Shown in pieces: positions 17,354 through 25,627 of a DNA stretch of 48,701 bases. The stretch spans positions 1 through 48,701 of the forward strand of contig JAJRUI010000025.1 of the NCBI GenBank assembly GCA_024277875.1, in the 5' to 3' direction. The position numbers and the translations under genes are program-made. Below the pieces are notes generated by a model. That model was not told where the DNA came from. It did not search any database and saw nothing but the letters and a program-made list of their open reading frames with translations. This DNA is from Deferrisomatales bacterium. Lineage in GTDB: Bacteria > Desulfobacterota > Deferrisomatia > Deferrisomatales > Deferrisomataceae. The number at the start of each line of letters is the position of its first letter. The stretch's first letter is position 1.

Positions 17354-19635
17354 GATGCCTCGTCCTCCGTGCCCTCCCGGGCCTCGATCGTGTCCAGCAC
17401 CCGGTCGGGGGTGTGGGGGAACTCGCGGATGTGGGTGCCGATCGCGTGGGCGATCGCGTTGGCGTACGCCTGGGCCGTGCACATCGAGATCGACAGGCCG
17501 CCCTCCTTGGCGCCGAACGGGCCCACCGGGTCGTCGGCCTCCACGATGAAGTTGTGGATCGGCGGCATGTCCGGCGCCAGCGGGATCTTGTAGTCCAGGA
17601 AGTTCGTGTTCAGGTTGGCCCCCTCGTGCCACCGGAGCGCTTCGAGCAGGATGCCGCCGTGGCCGCCCATGGCCACGCCGCCGTCCATCTGGCCCTCCAC
17701 CTCCTTGGGGTTGATCGCCTTGCCGCAGTCGTGGGACGCCCACACGTCCAGCACGTCCACGAACCCGGTCTCGGGGTCCACCCGGACCTCGACCACCGCG
17801 CTGCCGTAGCTGAACGCCGCGGACAGCTGTCCCTTGGGGTTCTGGATCCACTCGCGCCGCTGGTCCACGTTGGGACCGAAGCTGCCGTGGCCGATCACGC
17901 TCTTGCCCTTCAGTAGGCCCGACCGGACCACCTTGGCCAGGGGCACCGCCCGGGCCGGGGAGCCCTTGACGAACACCTTGCCGTCGGCCAGTTCCAGGTC
18001 CTCGGCGCTGGCCTCGAGCACGTCCGCGGCCACCTCGAACAGCTGCCGCCGGGCGTCCTCGCACGCCAGACGCACCGCGTTGCCGCTCACCAGTGTGGTG
18101 GCCTGGCTGTACGCGCCCTGGTCGATCGGGGTGATCTCGGTGGCGCTGGCCGTGAGCTGGATCTGGTCGATCGGCACCCCCAGGGCCTCGGCCGCGATCT
18201 GGAGCACCACGCCCTCGTTGCCCTGGCCGTTGTCCACCACTCCCGAGATCAGGTGGACGCCGCCGTCCTCGTCGAACTTGACCATGGCCGCGGACCCGCC
18301 CCGGATGCCCATGGGGAACCCGCTCATCACGCTGACGCACCCGATCCCGATGCCGTGCCACGGCGGGAGGCGTTTCCACTTCTCCCGGAACCGGCTCGCC
18401 TCGGCCACGGCCCGGATCGTCTCGTGGCTGGCCATGGACGGGATGTGGCTCTGGGTGGGGGTGTGGTCGCCCGTCTTCAGGGCGTTCTTCAGCCGGATCT
18501 CGATCGGGTCGAGCCCCAGGGCCTCGGCCGCCAGGTCGAGTTGCATGTCCACGTTGCACGCCCACGCCCGGCCGTGGGTGCGGATCATGCCCCGGATCGG
18601 CTTGTTGGTGTACACCCGGTACCCGTTGTACCGCACGTTGGCCACCCGGTAGGTCTGCTCGAAGCACAAAAACGGTACGCTCGTGGCGATCGGCCCGGTG
18701 GACGAGTACGCGCCCCCGTCCATGTGGCAGGTGACGTCCACGGCGTGCAGGGTGCCGTCCTTCTTGAACCCGAACCGGCTCTCCACCACCATCGAATGGC
18801 CCTGGCGTACCGCGATCGAGTTCTCCTCCCGGGTGTACACCAGCCGCACCGGCCGGCGGGTCTTGCGGGACAGCAGGGCCGTGATGTACTCGCCCGGGAA
18901 CATGTCGCTGCGGCCCCCGAACGCCCCGCCGATGGCCACGTGGCGCACGTGGACCTTGGACACCGGCAGCTCCAGGGCGTTGGCCAGCCCCTTGGCCTTG
19001 GTGTGGGGGCTGGCGTTGGGCATCCACACCTCCACCGTGCCCTGGCGGTCGCAGTGGGCCAGCACCGCGTAGGGCTCGGTCATGAAGTAGCTCTCTTCTT
19101 CCGACCGGGTCATCTCGGTGTGGACGTGGTCGCACGCGTCCCAGGCCGCGTCCACGTCACCCACGTGGATCGGCACGTGGATGTTGATGTTTCGCTCGGC
19201 GTGGTCGTGGATCCGGGGCGCGCCGTCCGCGATCGCGTCCAGGGGGTCGAACACGGCCGGAAGGCGCTCGTACTCCACCGCGATCAACGCCACGGCCTCC
19301 TGTGCGATCTCCTCGGTGTCGGCGGCCACGGCCGCGATCTCCTCGCCGATGTACCGCACCCTGTCCCGGGCCAGGAACTCCTGGTCCCGGGTGTACCGGA
19401 ACACGCCCCACTTGACCCCGGACGCATCCCGGGCGGTGATCACGGCCCGCACCCCGGGCAGGGCCTCGGCCCGGGAGGTGTCCACCCGCAGGAGCCGGGC
19501 GTGGGGGTACGGGCTGCGCAGCACGGCCGCGTGGAGCATGAACGGCAGGGCCAGGTCGGCCGTGTACCGGGCCTCCCCCGTGGCCTTGAGCCGGGTGTCC
19601 CGGCGGGGAACGCTCTTTCCCACGTACACGCTCAC
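17350..19635 (-). CDS. xanthine-dehydrogenase-family Mo hydroxylase large subunit (set A)
   Basis: 761 residues from GTG 19635 (GTGA overlap). It has the XdhA/CoxL/HcrA fold: N-terminal RLKATGEARYTADL, GGAFGGRSDMFP, the Mo-cofactor motifs RGMIRTHGR and SGVVDNGQGNEG, and the C-terminal GPFGAKEGGL. The substrate-binding set is closest in layout to 4-hydroxybenzoyl-CoA reductase alpha. The Glu conserved in the family as catalytic base (GVGE in xanthine oxidase, ASE in HcrA) aligns without gaps to Leu 714. Partner small and medium subunits are upstream; CoxD, CoxE and XdhC maturation genes are downstream. The substrate is unknown; an aromatic or indolic CoA ester is inferred from the medium subunit and neighbourhood. 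Confidence 0.88.
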   Translation of the reverse strand: MSVYVGKSVPRRDTRLKATGEARYTADLALPFMLHAAVLRSPYPHARLLRVDTSRAEALPGVRAVITARDASGVKWGVFRYTRDQEFLARDRVRYIGEEIAAVAADTEEIAQEAVALIAVEYERLPAVFDPLDAIADGAPRIHDHAERNINIHVPIHVGDVDAAWDACDHVHTEMTRSEEESYFMTEPYAVLAHCDRQGTVEVWMPNASPHTKAKGLANALELPVSKVHVRHVAIGGAFGGRSDMFPGEYITALLSRKTRRPVRLVYTREENSIAVRQGHSMVVESRFGFKKDGTLHAVDVTCHMDGGAYSSTGPIATSVPFLCFEQTYRVANVRYNGYRVYTNKPIRGMIRTHGRAWACNVDMQLDLAAEALGLDPIEIRLKNALKTGDHTPTQSHIPSMASHETIRAVAEASRFREKWKRLPPWHGIGIGCVSVMSGFPMGIRGGSAAMVKFDEDGGVHLISGVVDNGQGNEGVVLQIAAEALGVPIDQIQLTASATEITPIDQGAYSQATTLVSGNAVRLACEDARRQLFEVAADVLEASAEDLELADGKVFVKGSPARAVPLAKVVRSGLLKGKSVIGHGSFGPNVDQRREWIQNPKGQLSAAFSYGSAVVEVRVDPETGFVDVLDVWASHDCGKAINPKEVEGQMDGGVAMGGHGGILLEALRWHEGANLNTNFLDYKIPLAPDMPPIHNFIVEADDPVGPFGAKEGGLSISMCTAQAYANAIAHAIGTHIREFPHTPDRVLDTIEAREGTEDEAS

Positions 19636-20135
19636 GGCGTCTCCTCCTCGCCGGCCAGCCGTCGGGCGGCCAGTTGCACCGAGTCCACGATCTTGGCGTA
19701 CCCGGTGCACCGGCACACCTGGCCCGACAGGGCCTGGCGGATCTCGGCTTCGTCGGGGGACGGGTTTTCGTCCAGCAGTGCCTTGGCGGTGAGGATCATG
19801 CCCGGGGTGCAGAACCCGCACTGGATGCCGTGGGCGTCCACGAACGCCCGCTGGATCGGGTGCAGGTCGCCGTCCAGGGCGTCGGCCAGCCCCTCGATCG
19901 TGAGGACGGACGCGCCCTGCACGTCGGCGGCCAGGGTCAGGCACGCACGGGCCGGCCGGCCGTCGATCAGCACGGTGCAGGTGCCGCACCCGCCGGTGCC
20001 GCACCCTTCCTTGGCGCCGGTCAGGCCGAGTTCCTCCCGGAGCACCTCCAGCAGGGTGCGGCGGGGTTCCACGAGCAGGTCGTGGTCCTGGCCGTTGACG
20101 GTGAGGGCCAGGACGATCTTTCGGGGGGTGCTCAC
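19632..20135 (-). CDS. Mo hydroxylase [2Fe-2S] small subunit (set A)
   Basis: 167 residues from GTG 20135 (GTGA overlap). The plant-type ferredoxin domain has CGTGGCGTCTV and a downstream Cys (RACLTL). The second, helical [2Fe-2S] domain has CGFCTPGM and CRCTGY. All eight cluster cysteines are present. It carries electrons between the Mo site and the FAD/[4Fe-4S] medium subunit. Confidence 0.95.
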   Translation of the reverse strand: MSTPRKIVLALTVNGQDHDLLVEPRRTLLEVLREELGLTGAKEGCGTGGCGTCTVLIDGRPARACLTLAADVQGASVLTIEGLADALDGDLHPIQRAFVDAHGIQCGFCTPGMILTAKALLDENPSPDEAEIRQALSGQVCRCTGYAKIVDSVQLAARRLAGEEETP

Positions 20136-21133
20136 GACGACGCCTCCCGGGCTCCGACGGCCCGCTGCCACGCCCGGCTGGCCGCGCGCTTTACGGCCAC
20201 GCCCACCACCTTCCGGCGGTACGCAGGGGTGAAGTCCGCGTTCTTCACGGGGCGGGCCGCCCGTCGGGCCGCGTCCGCGGCGGTTTCGAGCGCCTCGGGC
20301 TCCAGGAGCGAGCCCTGGAGCGCTTCTTCTGCCCTGGCCACCCGGACCGGGCCGGAGTCCACCGCGCCCAGCACCACCCGGGCCGAACGACAGGCGCCGT
20401 CGTCCCCGGCCTCCACCCAGACGGCGGCGGACGCCGCGGCAAAGTCCAGACCCCGGCGGGCCCGGATCTTCTCGAACGCGCTGCCCGAACGCCCGGACAG
20501 GGCCGGCACATCGGCCGATAGCACCACCTCGGCGGCTGCCAGGGCCAGCGGCGCCAGCCCCTGGCCGGTGTACAGGTCGGCAACGTCCTTCCGCCGTTCC
20601 CCGTCCGGTCCGGCCACCCGGACCCGTGCGCCCACCGCGGCCAGCGCCGGGGGCAGGTCGGCCGAGAACACGGCGTGGCACCGGTCCCCGCCCGGCACCG
20701 CGTGGCATACCTCGCCCCCGGCCTTGCGGCAGGGCGGGCGGCCGCTTCGCCAGAACGCGGACTGGTTATAGAAGACGCACCGGGTGTCCAGGCACAGGTT
20801 GCCCCCCACCGTGGCCCGGCTCCGGATCGGGGGCGCGGCCACCGAACGGGCCGCCTCGGGGATCGCGGCAACGGACGGGGGCGCGGTCCACCGCTCCAGG
20901 TCCCACAGGGTGGTGGCCGCGCCGATCGCCCACCCGCCGCCCCCGGTGTCGATGCCCGCCGGGCACGCGTCCGCCAGGCTCACCAGGCACTGCGGCCGGC
21001 CGGTGCGGTTCTTCAGGGCGACGACGAGGTCCGTGCCCCCGGCCAGGGCGCGGGCGCCTGGCTCTCCCAGGGCGGCCACAGCGGCGTCCAGGGAGGGAGG
21101 TCGGGTCCATCTTGTGGGCGGCAACCGAAGCAT
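20132..21133 (-). CDS. FAD medium subunit with extra [4Fe-4S] insert, 4-hydroxybenzoyl-CoA reductase beta type (set A)
   Basis: 333 residues from ATG 21133 (CCGGAGG upstream). The FAD motifs are AGGTDLVVALKN and TVGGNLCLDTRC. Between about residues 114 and 155 it carries an insert with Cys 114, 119, 135, 143 and 152, with the pattern CLDTRCVFYNQ...EVCHAVPGGDRCHAVF. This matches the [4Fe-4S]-carrying insert known from HcrB/HbaD. That cluster lets 4-hydroxybenzoyl-CoA reductase receive low-potential electrons from ferredoxin and work reductively. Set A may therefore be a reductase or ferredoxin-coupled enzyme rather than a simple dehydrogenase. It is the first gene of the minus-strand operon. 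Confidence 0.88.
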   Translation of the reverse strand: MLRLPPTRWTRPPSLDAAVAALGEPGARALAGGTDLVVALKNRTGRPQCLVSLADACPAGIDTGGGGWAIGAATTLWDLERWTAPPSVAAIPEAARSVAAPPIRSRATVGGNLCLDTRCVFYNQSAFWRSGRPPCRKAGGEVCHAVPGGDRCHAVFSADLPPALAAVGARVRVAGPDGERRKDVADLYTGQGLAPLALAAAEVVLSADVPALSGRSGSAFEKIRARRGLDFAAASAAVWVEAGDDGACRSARVVLGAVDSGPVRVARAEEALQGSLLEPEALETAADAARRAARPVKNADFTPAYRRKVVGVAVKRAASRAWQRAVGAREASS

Positions 21134-21177
21134 GCGGGCCTCCGGGGAGGGGTAGCGATCTCGACAACGGGGACGAG

Positions 21178-21206
21178 AAGCTAGCAAAGAGTTATGAAGG
21201 TGTCAA
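21178..21206 (-). promoter_or_regulatory. promoter of the set A Mo hydroxylase operon
   Basis: Minus-strand TTGACA (21201-21206), 17 bp, TAGCTT (21178-21183), about 45 bp before the ATG at 21133. The -35 is consensus. Confidence 0.72.
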
Positions 21207-21265
21207 TGCGAGGTTTTGGAACATGAGACGCCAAAGAGCGCGTAATTTCAAAGGAAAAAACTCGG

Positions 21266-21294
21266 TTGACACGCGGGCTCCGCCAGCGTAGACT
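21266..21294 (+). promoter_or_regulatory. promoter of the 21-kb plus-strand catabolic operon
   Basis: TTGACA (21266-21271), 17 bp, TAGACT (21289-21294). It lies about 90 bp upstream of the CoA-transferase start, leaving a leader that contains the TAAAACG repeats. Confidence 0.75.
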
Positions 21295-21310
21295 GCGCGG
21301 ATGCAGATTG

Positions 21311-21359
21311 TAAAACGCAGTTAGGAACAAAATAAAACGGCTGTTTGCAAAATAAAACG
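21311..21359 (+). promoter_or_regulatory. candidate operator: three TAAAACG direct repeats
   Basis: TAAAACG occurs at 21311-21317, 21333-21339 and 21353-21359, spaced 22 and 20 bp, roughly two helical turns. The last two are embedded in the 12-mer CAAAATAAAACG (21328-21339, 21348-21359). They lie downstream of the -10 and before the start codon in a locally AT-rich patch. Binding here would block the plus-strand operon. No regulator gene is adjacent. Confidence 0.5.
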
Positions 21360-21383
21360 ACCCTGCCCCTCAGGAGGCGCCCC

Positions 21384-22577
21384 ATGGACCTTCCCGAGAA
21401 GCTCACCGTGCTCAGCCTGGAGCAGGCCACCGTGCTCCCGTACCTCACCTACCGCCTGGCCGCGGACGGCGCCCGGGTGGTGCGGGTGGAGCACCCGGTG
21501 TACGGGGATCCCAACCGCAAGGTGGGGCAGCCGTTCCGGCCAGACGAGCCTGACATGTGCAGCTACTTCTTCGCGATCAACGCGGGCAAGGAGGCGGTGA
21601 CCCTCAACCTGAAAGACCCCCGGGGCCGCAAGCTGCTCCACGACCTGATCACCGGGCTCGGGGTGGACGTGTTTGCCACCAACCAGCTGCCCAAGAACTA
21701 CGAACCCCTGGGCATCGCGTACGAACAGCTCCGGGCGGTCAAACCAGACCTGATCTGGGTGGGGCTGACCGGGTTCGGCCCGGACTCCAACGAGGCGGCC
21801 TACGACCCGATCCTCCAGGCCCGGGGCGGGCTGATGGGGCTCACGGGCGAGCCGGACGGGCCGCCCCAGGTGGCCGGGATCCCCCTGCCCGACATGGGCA
21901 CCAGCGAGCACGCGTACGGCCAGGTGATGCGGGCGCTGTACAAGCGGGCGGTCACCGGCGAGGGGAGCCGGATCGACGTGGCCATGATCGACTCCACGGT
22001 GAGCTGGCTCGCCCAGCCGATCACCATGGCCCGCACGTTCGGGGTCGAGATGACCCGCCGGGGCAACACCCACGAGTTCTTCGCGCCGGTGAGCGTGTAC
22101 CCGACCCGGGACGGGTACGTGTACCTGGCCGTGGGCAACGACATCCAGTGGCACCGGCTCCTGGCCGTGCCCGGGTTCGAGGGGCTGGCCGACCCGGCCT
22201 ACGAGACCAACGCGGGCCGGATCGCAGACGTGTCGCGGCTGAACGACCGGCTGGCCGAGGTGACCCGGGGGGTCGGCACGGACCAGCTCCTGGCCGCGCT
22301 GCGGGACGCCCGGATCCCGGTGGCCCGGGTGCAGACCGTGGCCGAGGTGTGCGACGACCCGGCCGTGGCCCCCAAGCTGCTCCGGAGCACCGACCCCCGC
22401 ACCGGGTTCGAGGTGACCCTGGCCCCCCCGCCCGTGATGACCGAGCACCTGGAGGCGTCGGGCCGCACCCTGTCGTTCCCGCCCCGGCTGGGCGAGCACA
22501 ACCGGGCGATCTACGGGGACGAGCTGGGGATCGGCGCGGACGGGCTGGACGAACTGAAAAAAGAAGGCGTGGTCTGA
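21384..22577 (+). CDS. class III (CaiB/BaiF) CoA-transferase
   Basis: 397 residues from ATG 21384 (AGGAGG upstream). Family III CoA-transferase fold: RVEHPVYGD, GKEAVTLNLKDPRGRKLL, NQLPKNYEPLGI, the GFG motif (LTGFGPDS) and the catalytic Asp in PLPDMGTSEHAYG. It is first in the plus-strand operon with acyl-CoA dehydrogenase, ETF and B12 mutase genes. In the indoleacetate pathway of Aromatoleum a class III transferase (IaaL) moves CoA among C4 dicarboxylates such as succinate and phenylsuccinate. The same job is proposed here, with (2-aminophenyl)succinate as CoA acceptor. Family sure; substrate inferred from the operon. Confidence 0.9.
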   Translation: MDLPEKLTVLSLEQATVLPYLTYRLAADGARVVRVEHPVYGDPNRKVGQPFRPDEPDMCSYFFAINAGKEAVTLNLKDPRGRKLLHDLITGLGVDVFATNQLPKNYEPLGIAYEQLRAVKPDLIWVGLTGFGPDSNEAAYDPILQARGGLMGLTGEPDGPPQVAGIPLPDMGTSEHAYGQVMRALYKRAVTGEGSRIDVAMIDSTVSWLAQPITMARTFGVEMTRRGNTHEFFAPVSVYPTRDGYVYLAVGNDIQWHRLLAVPGFEGLADPAYETNAGRIADVSRLNDRLAEVTRGVGTDQLLAALRDARIPVARVQTVAEVCDDPAVAPKLLRSTDPRTGFEVTLAPPPVMTEHLEASGRTLSFPPRLGEHNRAIYGDELGIGADGLDELKKEGVV

Positions 22578-22601
22578 CGGCCGAGGAGGGTCTCGAGCAT
22601 C

Positions 22602-23750
22602 ATGGATTTCCGTCTGAGCGAGGAGCAGCAGTTCTTCCGGCAGGCCGTGGCCGACACGGTGGACCGGCTGATCATGCCCCGGGTCGAGCAGATCGACACC
22701 GAGGACGCGATCCCCCAGGACCTGTGGAAGGAGTTCGCAGGGCTGGGCTACCTGGGCCTGCGGTACCCGGAAGACCTGGGCGGCATGGCCGCCGACCCGG
22801 TCACCTGCATGATCTTCTACGAGGAGGTCACGAGGGCGTCGGTGGGGTTTGCCCAGGCCGTGATCATGAACATGTTGATGGGGACCCACTTCCTGTACCG
22901 GTTCGGGAGCCCGGCGATCCGCGAGCGGTGCCTGCTGCCGGCCCTGCGGGGCGAGAAGATCGCCACCATCTGCTTCACCGAGGACCAGTCGGGTTCGGAC
23001 CTTGCGGCCACCCGCACCCTGGCCCGGAAGGTGGACGGCGGCTGGGTGCTCAACGGCACCAAGAACTGGATCACCAACGGGCCCACGGCCGACTTCGCCA
23101 CGGTGCTGGCCACCACGGGCCCTGACAAGGGCATGAAGGGCCTCAATTTCTTCCTGGTGGAGCGGGGCGCCGACGGGTTCCGGTCGGGCCAGGTGCTCCA
23201 CAAGCTGGGGGCCCGGGGCCCGGTGACCGGGGAACTGGTGTTCGAGGACGTGTTCGTACCCGACGAGCACCTGCTCGGCGAGGAGGAGGGCAAGGGGGTC
23301 GTGTACCTGGGCGAGATCCTGGACGAGGTCCGGTGCATGACCGGCGCCATGGCCCTGGGCATTGCGCGCACCGCGTTCGCGGACGGCCTGGAGTACGCGC
23401 GCAAGCGCGAGGCGTTCGGCCGGCCGATCGGAGAGTTCCAGCTGGTCCGGGCCAAGTTCGCCGAGATGGCCACCGACCTCGAGGCCGCCCGGTTGCTCGT
23501 GTATTACGCCGCGTGGATGATCGGGGAGGGGCTCGGACCCCGCAAGGAAGCGGCCATGGCCAAGATGTTCGCCACCGAAGCGTGCCTGAACGTGGTGGAC
23601 GAGGTCACCCGGATCTACGGCGGCAACGGGTTCGCCACCGAGTACGGGCCCCAGCGGTACTTCCGGGACGCCCGGTTCCTGCTGTACGGGGGCGGGACCC
23701 ACGAGGTGCTGAAGAACTTCATCGGCCGGGAGCTGGTGAAGGGACGTTGA
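22602..23750 (+). CDS. acyl-CoA dehydrogenase family protein lacking the usual catalytic Glu
   Basis: 382 residues, normal ACAD length. Motifs: CFTEDQSGSDL (FAD/substrate), NGTKNWITNG, KREAFGRPIGEFQLVRAKFAEM, IYGGNGFATEYGPQRYFRDAR. The C-terminal loop normally reading IYEGT, where Glu is the base that takes the alpha proton, aligns without gaps to YGGGT, so Glu is replaced by Gly 364. A glutaryl-CoA-dehydrogenase-like oxidative decarboxylation, in which loss of CO2 from the alpha carbon replaces proton removal, would not need that base. This fits (2-aminobenzyl)malonyl-CoA oxidation to 2-aminocinnamoyl-CoA. Electrons would go to EtfAB, encoded next. Confidence 0.93.
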   Translation: MDFRLSEEQQFFRQAVADTVDRLIMPRVEQIDTEDAIPQDLWKEFAGLGYLGLRYPEDLGGMAADPVTCMIFYEEVTRASVGFAQAVIMNMLMGTHFLYRFGSPAIRERCLLPALRGEKIATICFTEDQSGSDLAATRTLARKVDGGWVLNGTKNWITNGPTADFATVLATTGPDKGMKGLNFFLVERGADGFRSGQVLHKLGARGPVTGELVFEDVFVPDEHLLGEEEGKGVVYLGEILDEVRCMTGAMALGIARTAFADGLEYARKREAFGRPIGEFQLVRAKFAEMATDLEAARLLVYYAAWMIGEGLGPRKEAAMAKMFATEACLNVVDEVTRIYGGNGFATEYGPQRYFRDARFLLYGGGTHEVLKNFIGRELVKGR

Positions 23751-23786
23751 CGACCGCCGCCGGGCGGCCCTGCGGAGGTGGGAGCG

Positions 23787-24548
23787 ATGGACATCGCCGT
23801 GTTGGTGAAAGAGGTTCCGGACCTGGAGGCCCGGGTCCAGGTGGTGCAGGACGGCGGGGCCCTGGACGTGGAGAACAAGCGGGTCCTGAACTTTTTCGAC
23901 GAGATCGCGGTGGCGGCGGCGCTCCAGCTCAAGGAGGCCGGCGGGGGGGGGCGGGTGTACGCCGTGGGCGCCGGGTCCGGGTTGGAAGCCGTGCGCCGGG
24001 CGATCGCCATGGGCGCGGACGCCGGGTTCCTGGTGGACGACCCTGCCGTGGACGGCGCGGATCCCCTGACCGTGGCCCGGGCCCTGGCCGCCGTGGTCCG
24101 GGCCGAGGGGTTCGACCTGGTGCTGGCCGGCCGGCAGGCCACCGACGACGAGGCCGGCCTGGTGGGACCGATGGTGGCCGAGTTGCTCGGGGTGCCGTGC
24201 GTGGTGGGGGTGACCGCGGCCGAGCCGGCGGACGGCGGCCTGGTCGTGGGCCGCGAGGTGGACGGTGCGTCCGAGCGGTTGTCCGTGCCTGTGCCCGCCG
24301 TGCTCACCGCGGAGAAGGGGTGGGTCGAGCCCCGGGTGCCCCAGGTGATGGGCCTGATGAAGGCGATGAAGGCCGAGATCGGCCGGCGCACCCTGGCCGA
24401 CCTGGGGGTCGAACCGGTGCCCCCCCTGGCCGCGGCCGGGTACCACGGCCCCCGCAGCCGCCCCGCGGTTCGCATGGTGGAGGGCGAGCCCGCCGAGGCG
24501 GCTGGCGAGCTGGTGCGGATCTTGCGGGACGAGGCCCGGGTGTTGTGA
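23787..24548 (+). CDS. etfB: electron transfer flavoprotein, beta subunit
   Basis: 253 residues from ATG 23787, with GGAGG upstream; an in-frame GTG lies three codons earlier. EtfB motifs: IAVLVKEVPD, NFFDEIAVAAALQLKE, LVLAGRQATDDEAGLVGPMVAELLG, and the recognition-loop region VPQVMGLMKAMKAEI. It binds AMP in ordinary ETFs and, with EtfA, takes electrons from acyl-CoA dehydrogenases. A FixC-type quinone oxidoreductase and FixX follow, so the set resembles FixABCX. In that context an electron-bifurcating ETF is possible but not provable from motifs alone. Confidence 0.93.
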   Translation: MDIAVLVKEVPDLEARVQVVQDGGALDVENKRVLNFFDEIAVAAALQLKEAGGGGRVYAVGAGSGLEAVRRAIAMGADAGFLVDDPAVDGADPLTVARALAAVVRAEGFDLVLAGRQATDDEAGLVGPMVAELLGVPCVVGVTAAEPADGGLVVGREVDGASERLSVPVPAVLTAEKGWVEPRVPQVMGLMKAMKAEIGRRTLADLGVEPVPPLAAAGYHGPRSRPAVRMVEGEPAEAAGELVRILRDEARVL

Positions 24549-24575
24549 GCGTTCCGGCCCTGCGAGACCGTCACC

Positions 24576-24598
24576 GAAAACCCACGGATGGGGTTTTC
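24576..24598. repeat. hairpin fragment related to the multi-hairpin element
   Basis: GAAAACCC, a 7-nt loop, GGGTTTTC, with the same ACCCACGGATGGGGT core seen at 43247-43258. It lies in the 103-bp etfB-etfA gap. Confidence 0.45.
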
Positions 24599-24651
24599 AG
24601 TGTTCTGTTTGTGCTCTGCGCTGCCGTCTCCGCGACGGCAAGGGGTGTGTC

Positions 24652-25611
24652 ATGGCGATCTGGGTGATCTGCGAGGAACACGGGGACGGGCTGCGCCGCA
24701 CCACGCAGGAACTGGCGGCCCAGGCCCGCAGGGTGGCGGAGGACGGCGAGCCGGTGGTGGCCCTGGCCGTGGGCGCGTGCGTGGGCCGGGCCGGCTGGCT
24801 GGACGGCCGCGTGCACAGGGTGGTGAAGGTGGCCGGGGGCGGCCTCGTCCCGTTTTCGGCCGACCCGTGGGTGGCGGCCGTGGCAGCCGTGCTGGCCGAG
24901 GCCGAGCCCCGGCTGGTGCTGTGGGGCGAGGGAACGCGGGCCCGGGAGGTGATGCCCCGGGTCGCGGCCCGGCTCGGGTGGCCCGCCGTGGCCAACGCAC
25001 TGGCACTGGAGGCGGCGGACGGGGGAGCCCGGGTCCTGCGGCCGGTGCTGGGCGGCAAGGCGTACCAGTGGGTTTCCCTGGGCGGGGCGCCGGCCCTGGT
25101 GGCGTTCCGGCCCAACAGTTTCGACCCCGAGGTGGCCGCCGATCTGGACACCCGGGTCGAGGAGCGGTCCGCGGAGCCGTGCGAGGACCGGGTCCGGGTG
25201 CTGGAGCGCACCGCGGGCGACGGCGGCCGGGTTCCCCTGACCGAGGCCCAGGTCGTGGTGGCCGGTGGACGCGGGCTCAAGGACGCGGCCAACCTGGCGC
25301 TCCTGGAGGACCTGGCCGACGCCCTGGGCGGGGCCGTGGGCGTGAGCCGCGCGGTCGTGGACGCCGGGTGGGCGGACCACGCGATCCAGGTGGGCAAGTC
25401 GGGCAAGACCGTGTCCCCGGCCCTGTACGTGGTGGCCGGGGTGTCCGGTGCGGTGCACCACACCATGGGCATGGACACCGCCAAGGTGGTGGTCGCGATC
25501 AACACCGATCCCAACGCCCCGATCTTCAAGTACGCGGACTACGGCGTGGTGGGGGACGCCCTCCAGGTGCTCCCCGCCCTGGCCGCGGCGGTCCGGGCCC
25601 TCGGGACGTGA
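24652..25611 (+). CDS. etfA: electron transfer flavoprotein, alpha subunit
   Basis: 319 residues from ATG 24652 (AAGGGGTG upstream). The N-terminal domain is variable. The C-terminal FAD domain is canonical: VVVAGGRGLKD, GVSRAVVDAGWADHAIQVGKSGKTVSP, LYVVAGVSGAVHHTMGM and VAINTDPNAPIFKYADYGVVGD. It pairs with EtfB and, by gene order, with the FixC-like protein that starts 16 bp later. Confidence 0.94.
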   Translation: MAIWVICEEHGDGLRRTTQELAAQARRVAEDGEPVVALAVGACVGRAGWLDGRVHRVVKVAGGGLVPFSADPWVAAVAAVLAEAEPRLVLWGEGTRAREVMPRVAARLGWPAVANALALEAADGGARVLRPVLGGKAYQWVSLGGAPALVAFRPNSFDPEVAADLDTRVEERSAEPCEDRVRVLERTAGDGGRVPLTEAQVVVAGGRGLKDAANLALLEDLADALGGAVGVSRAVVDAGWADHAIQVGKSGKTVSPALYVVAGVSGAVHHTMGMDTAKVVVAINTDPNAPIFKYADYGVVGDALQVLPALAAAVRALGT

Positions 25612-25627
25612 GGGCGGGGGCGCGGCC

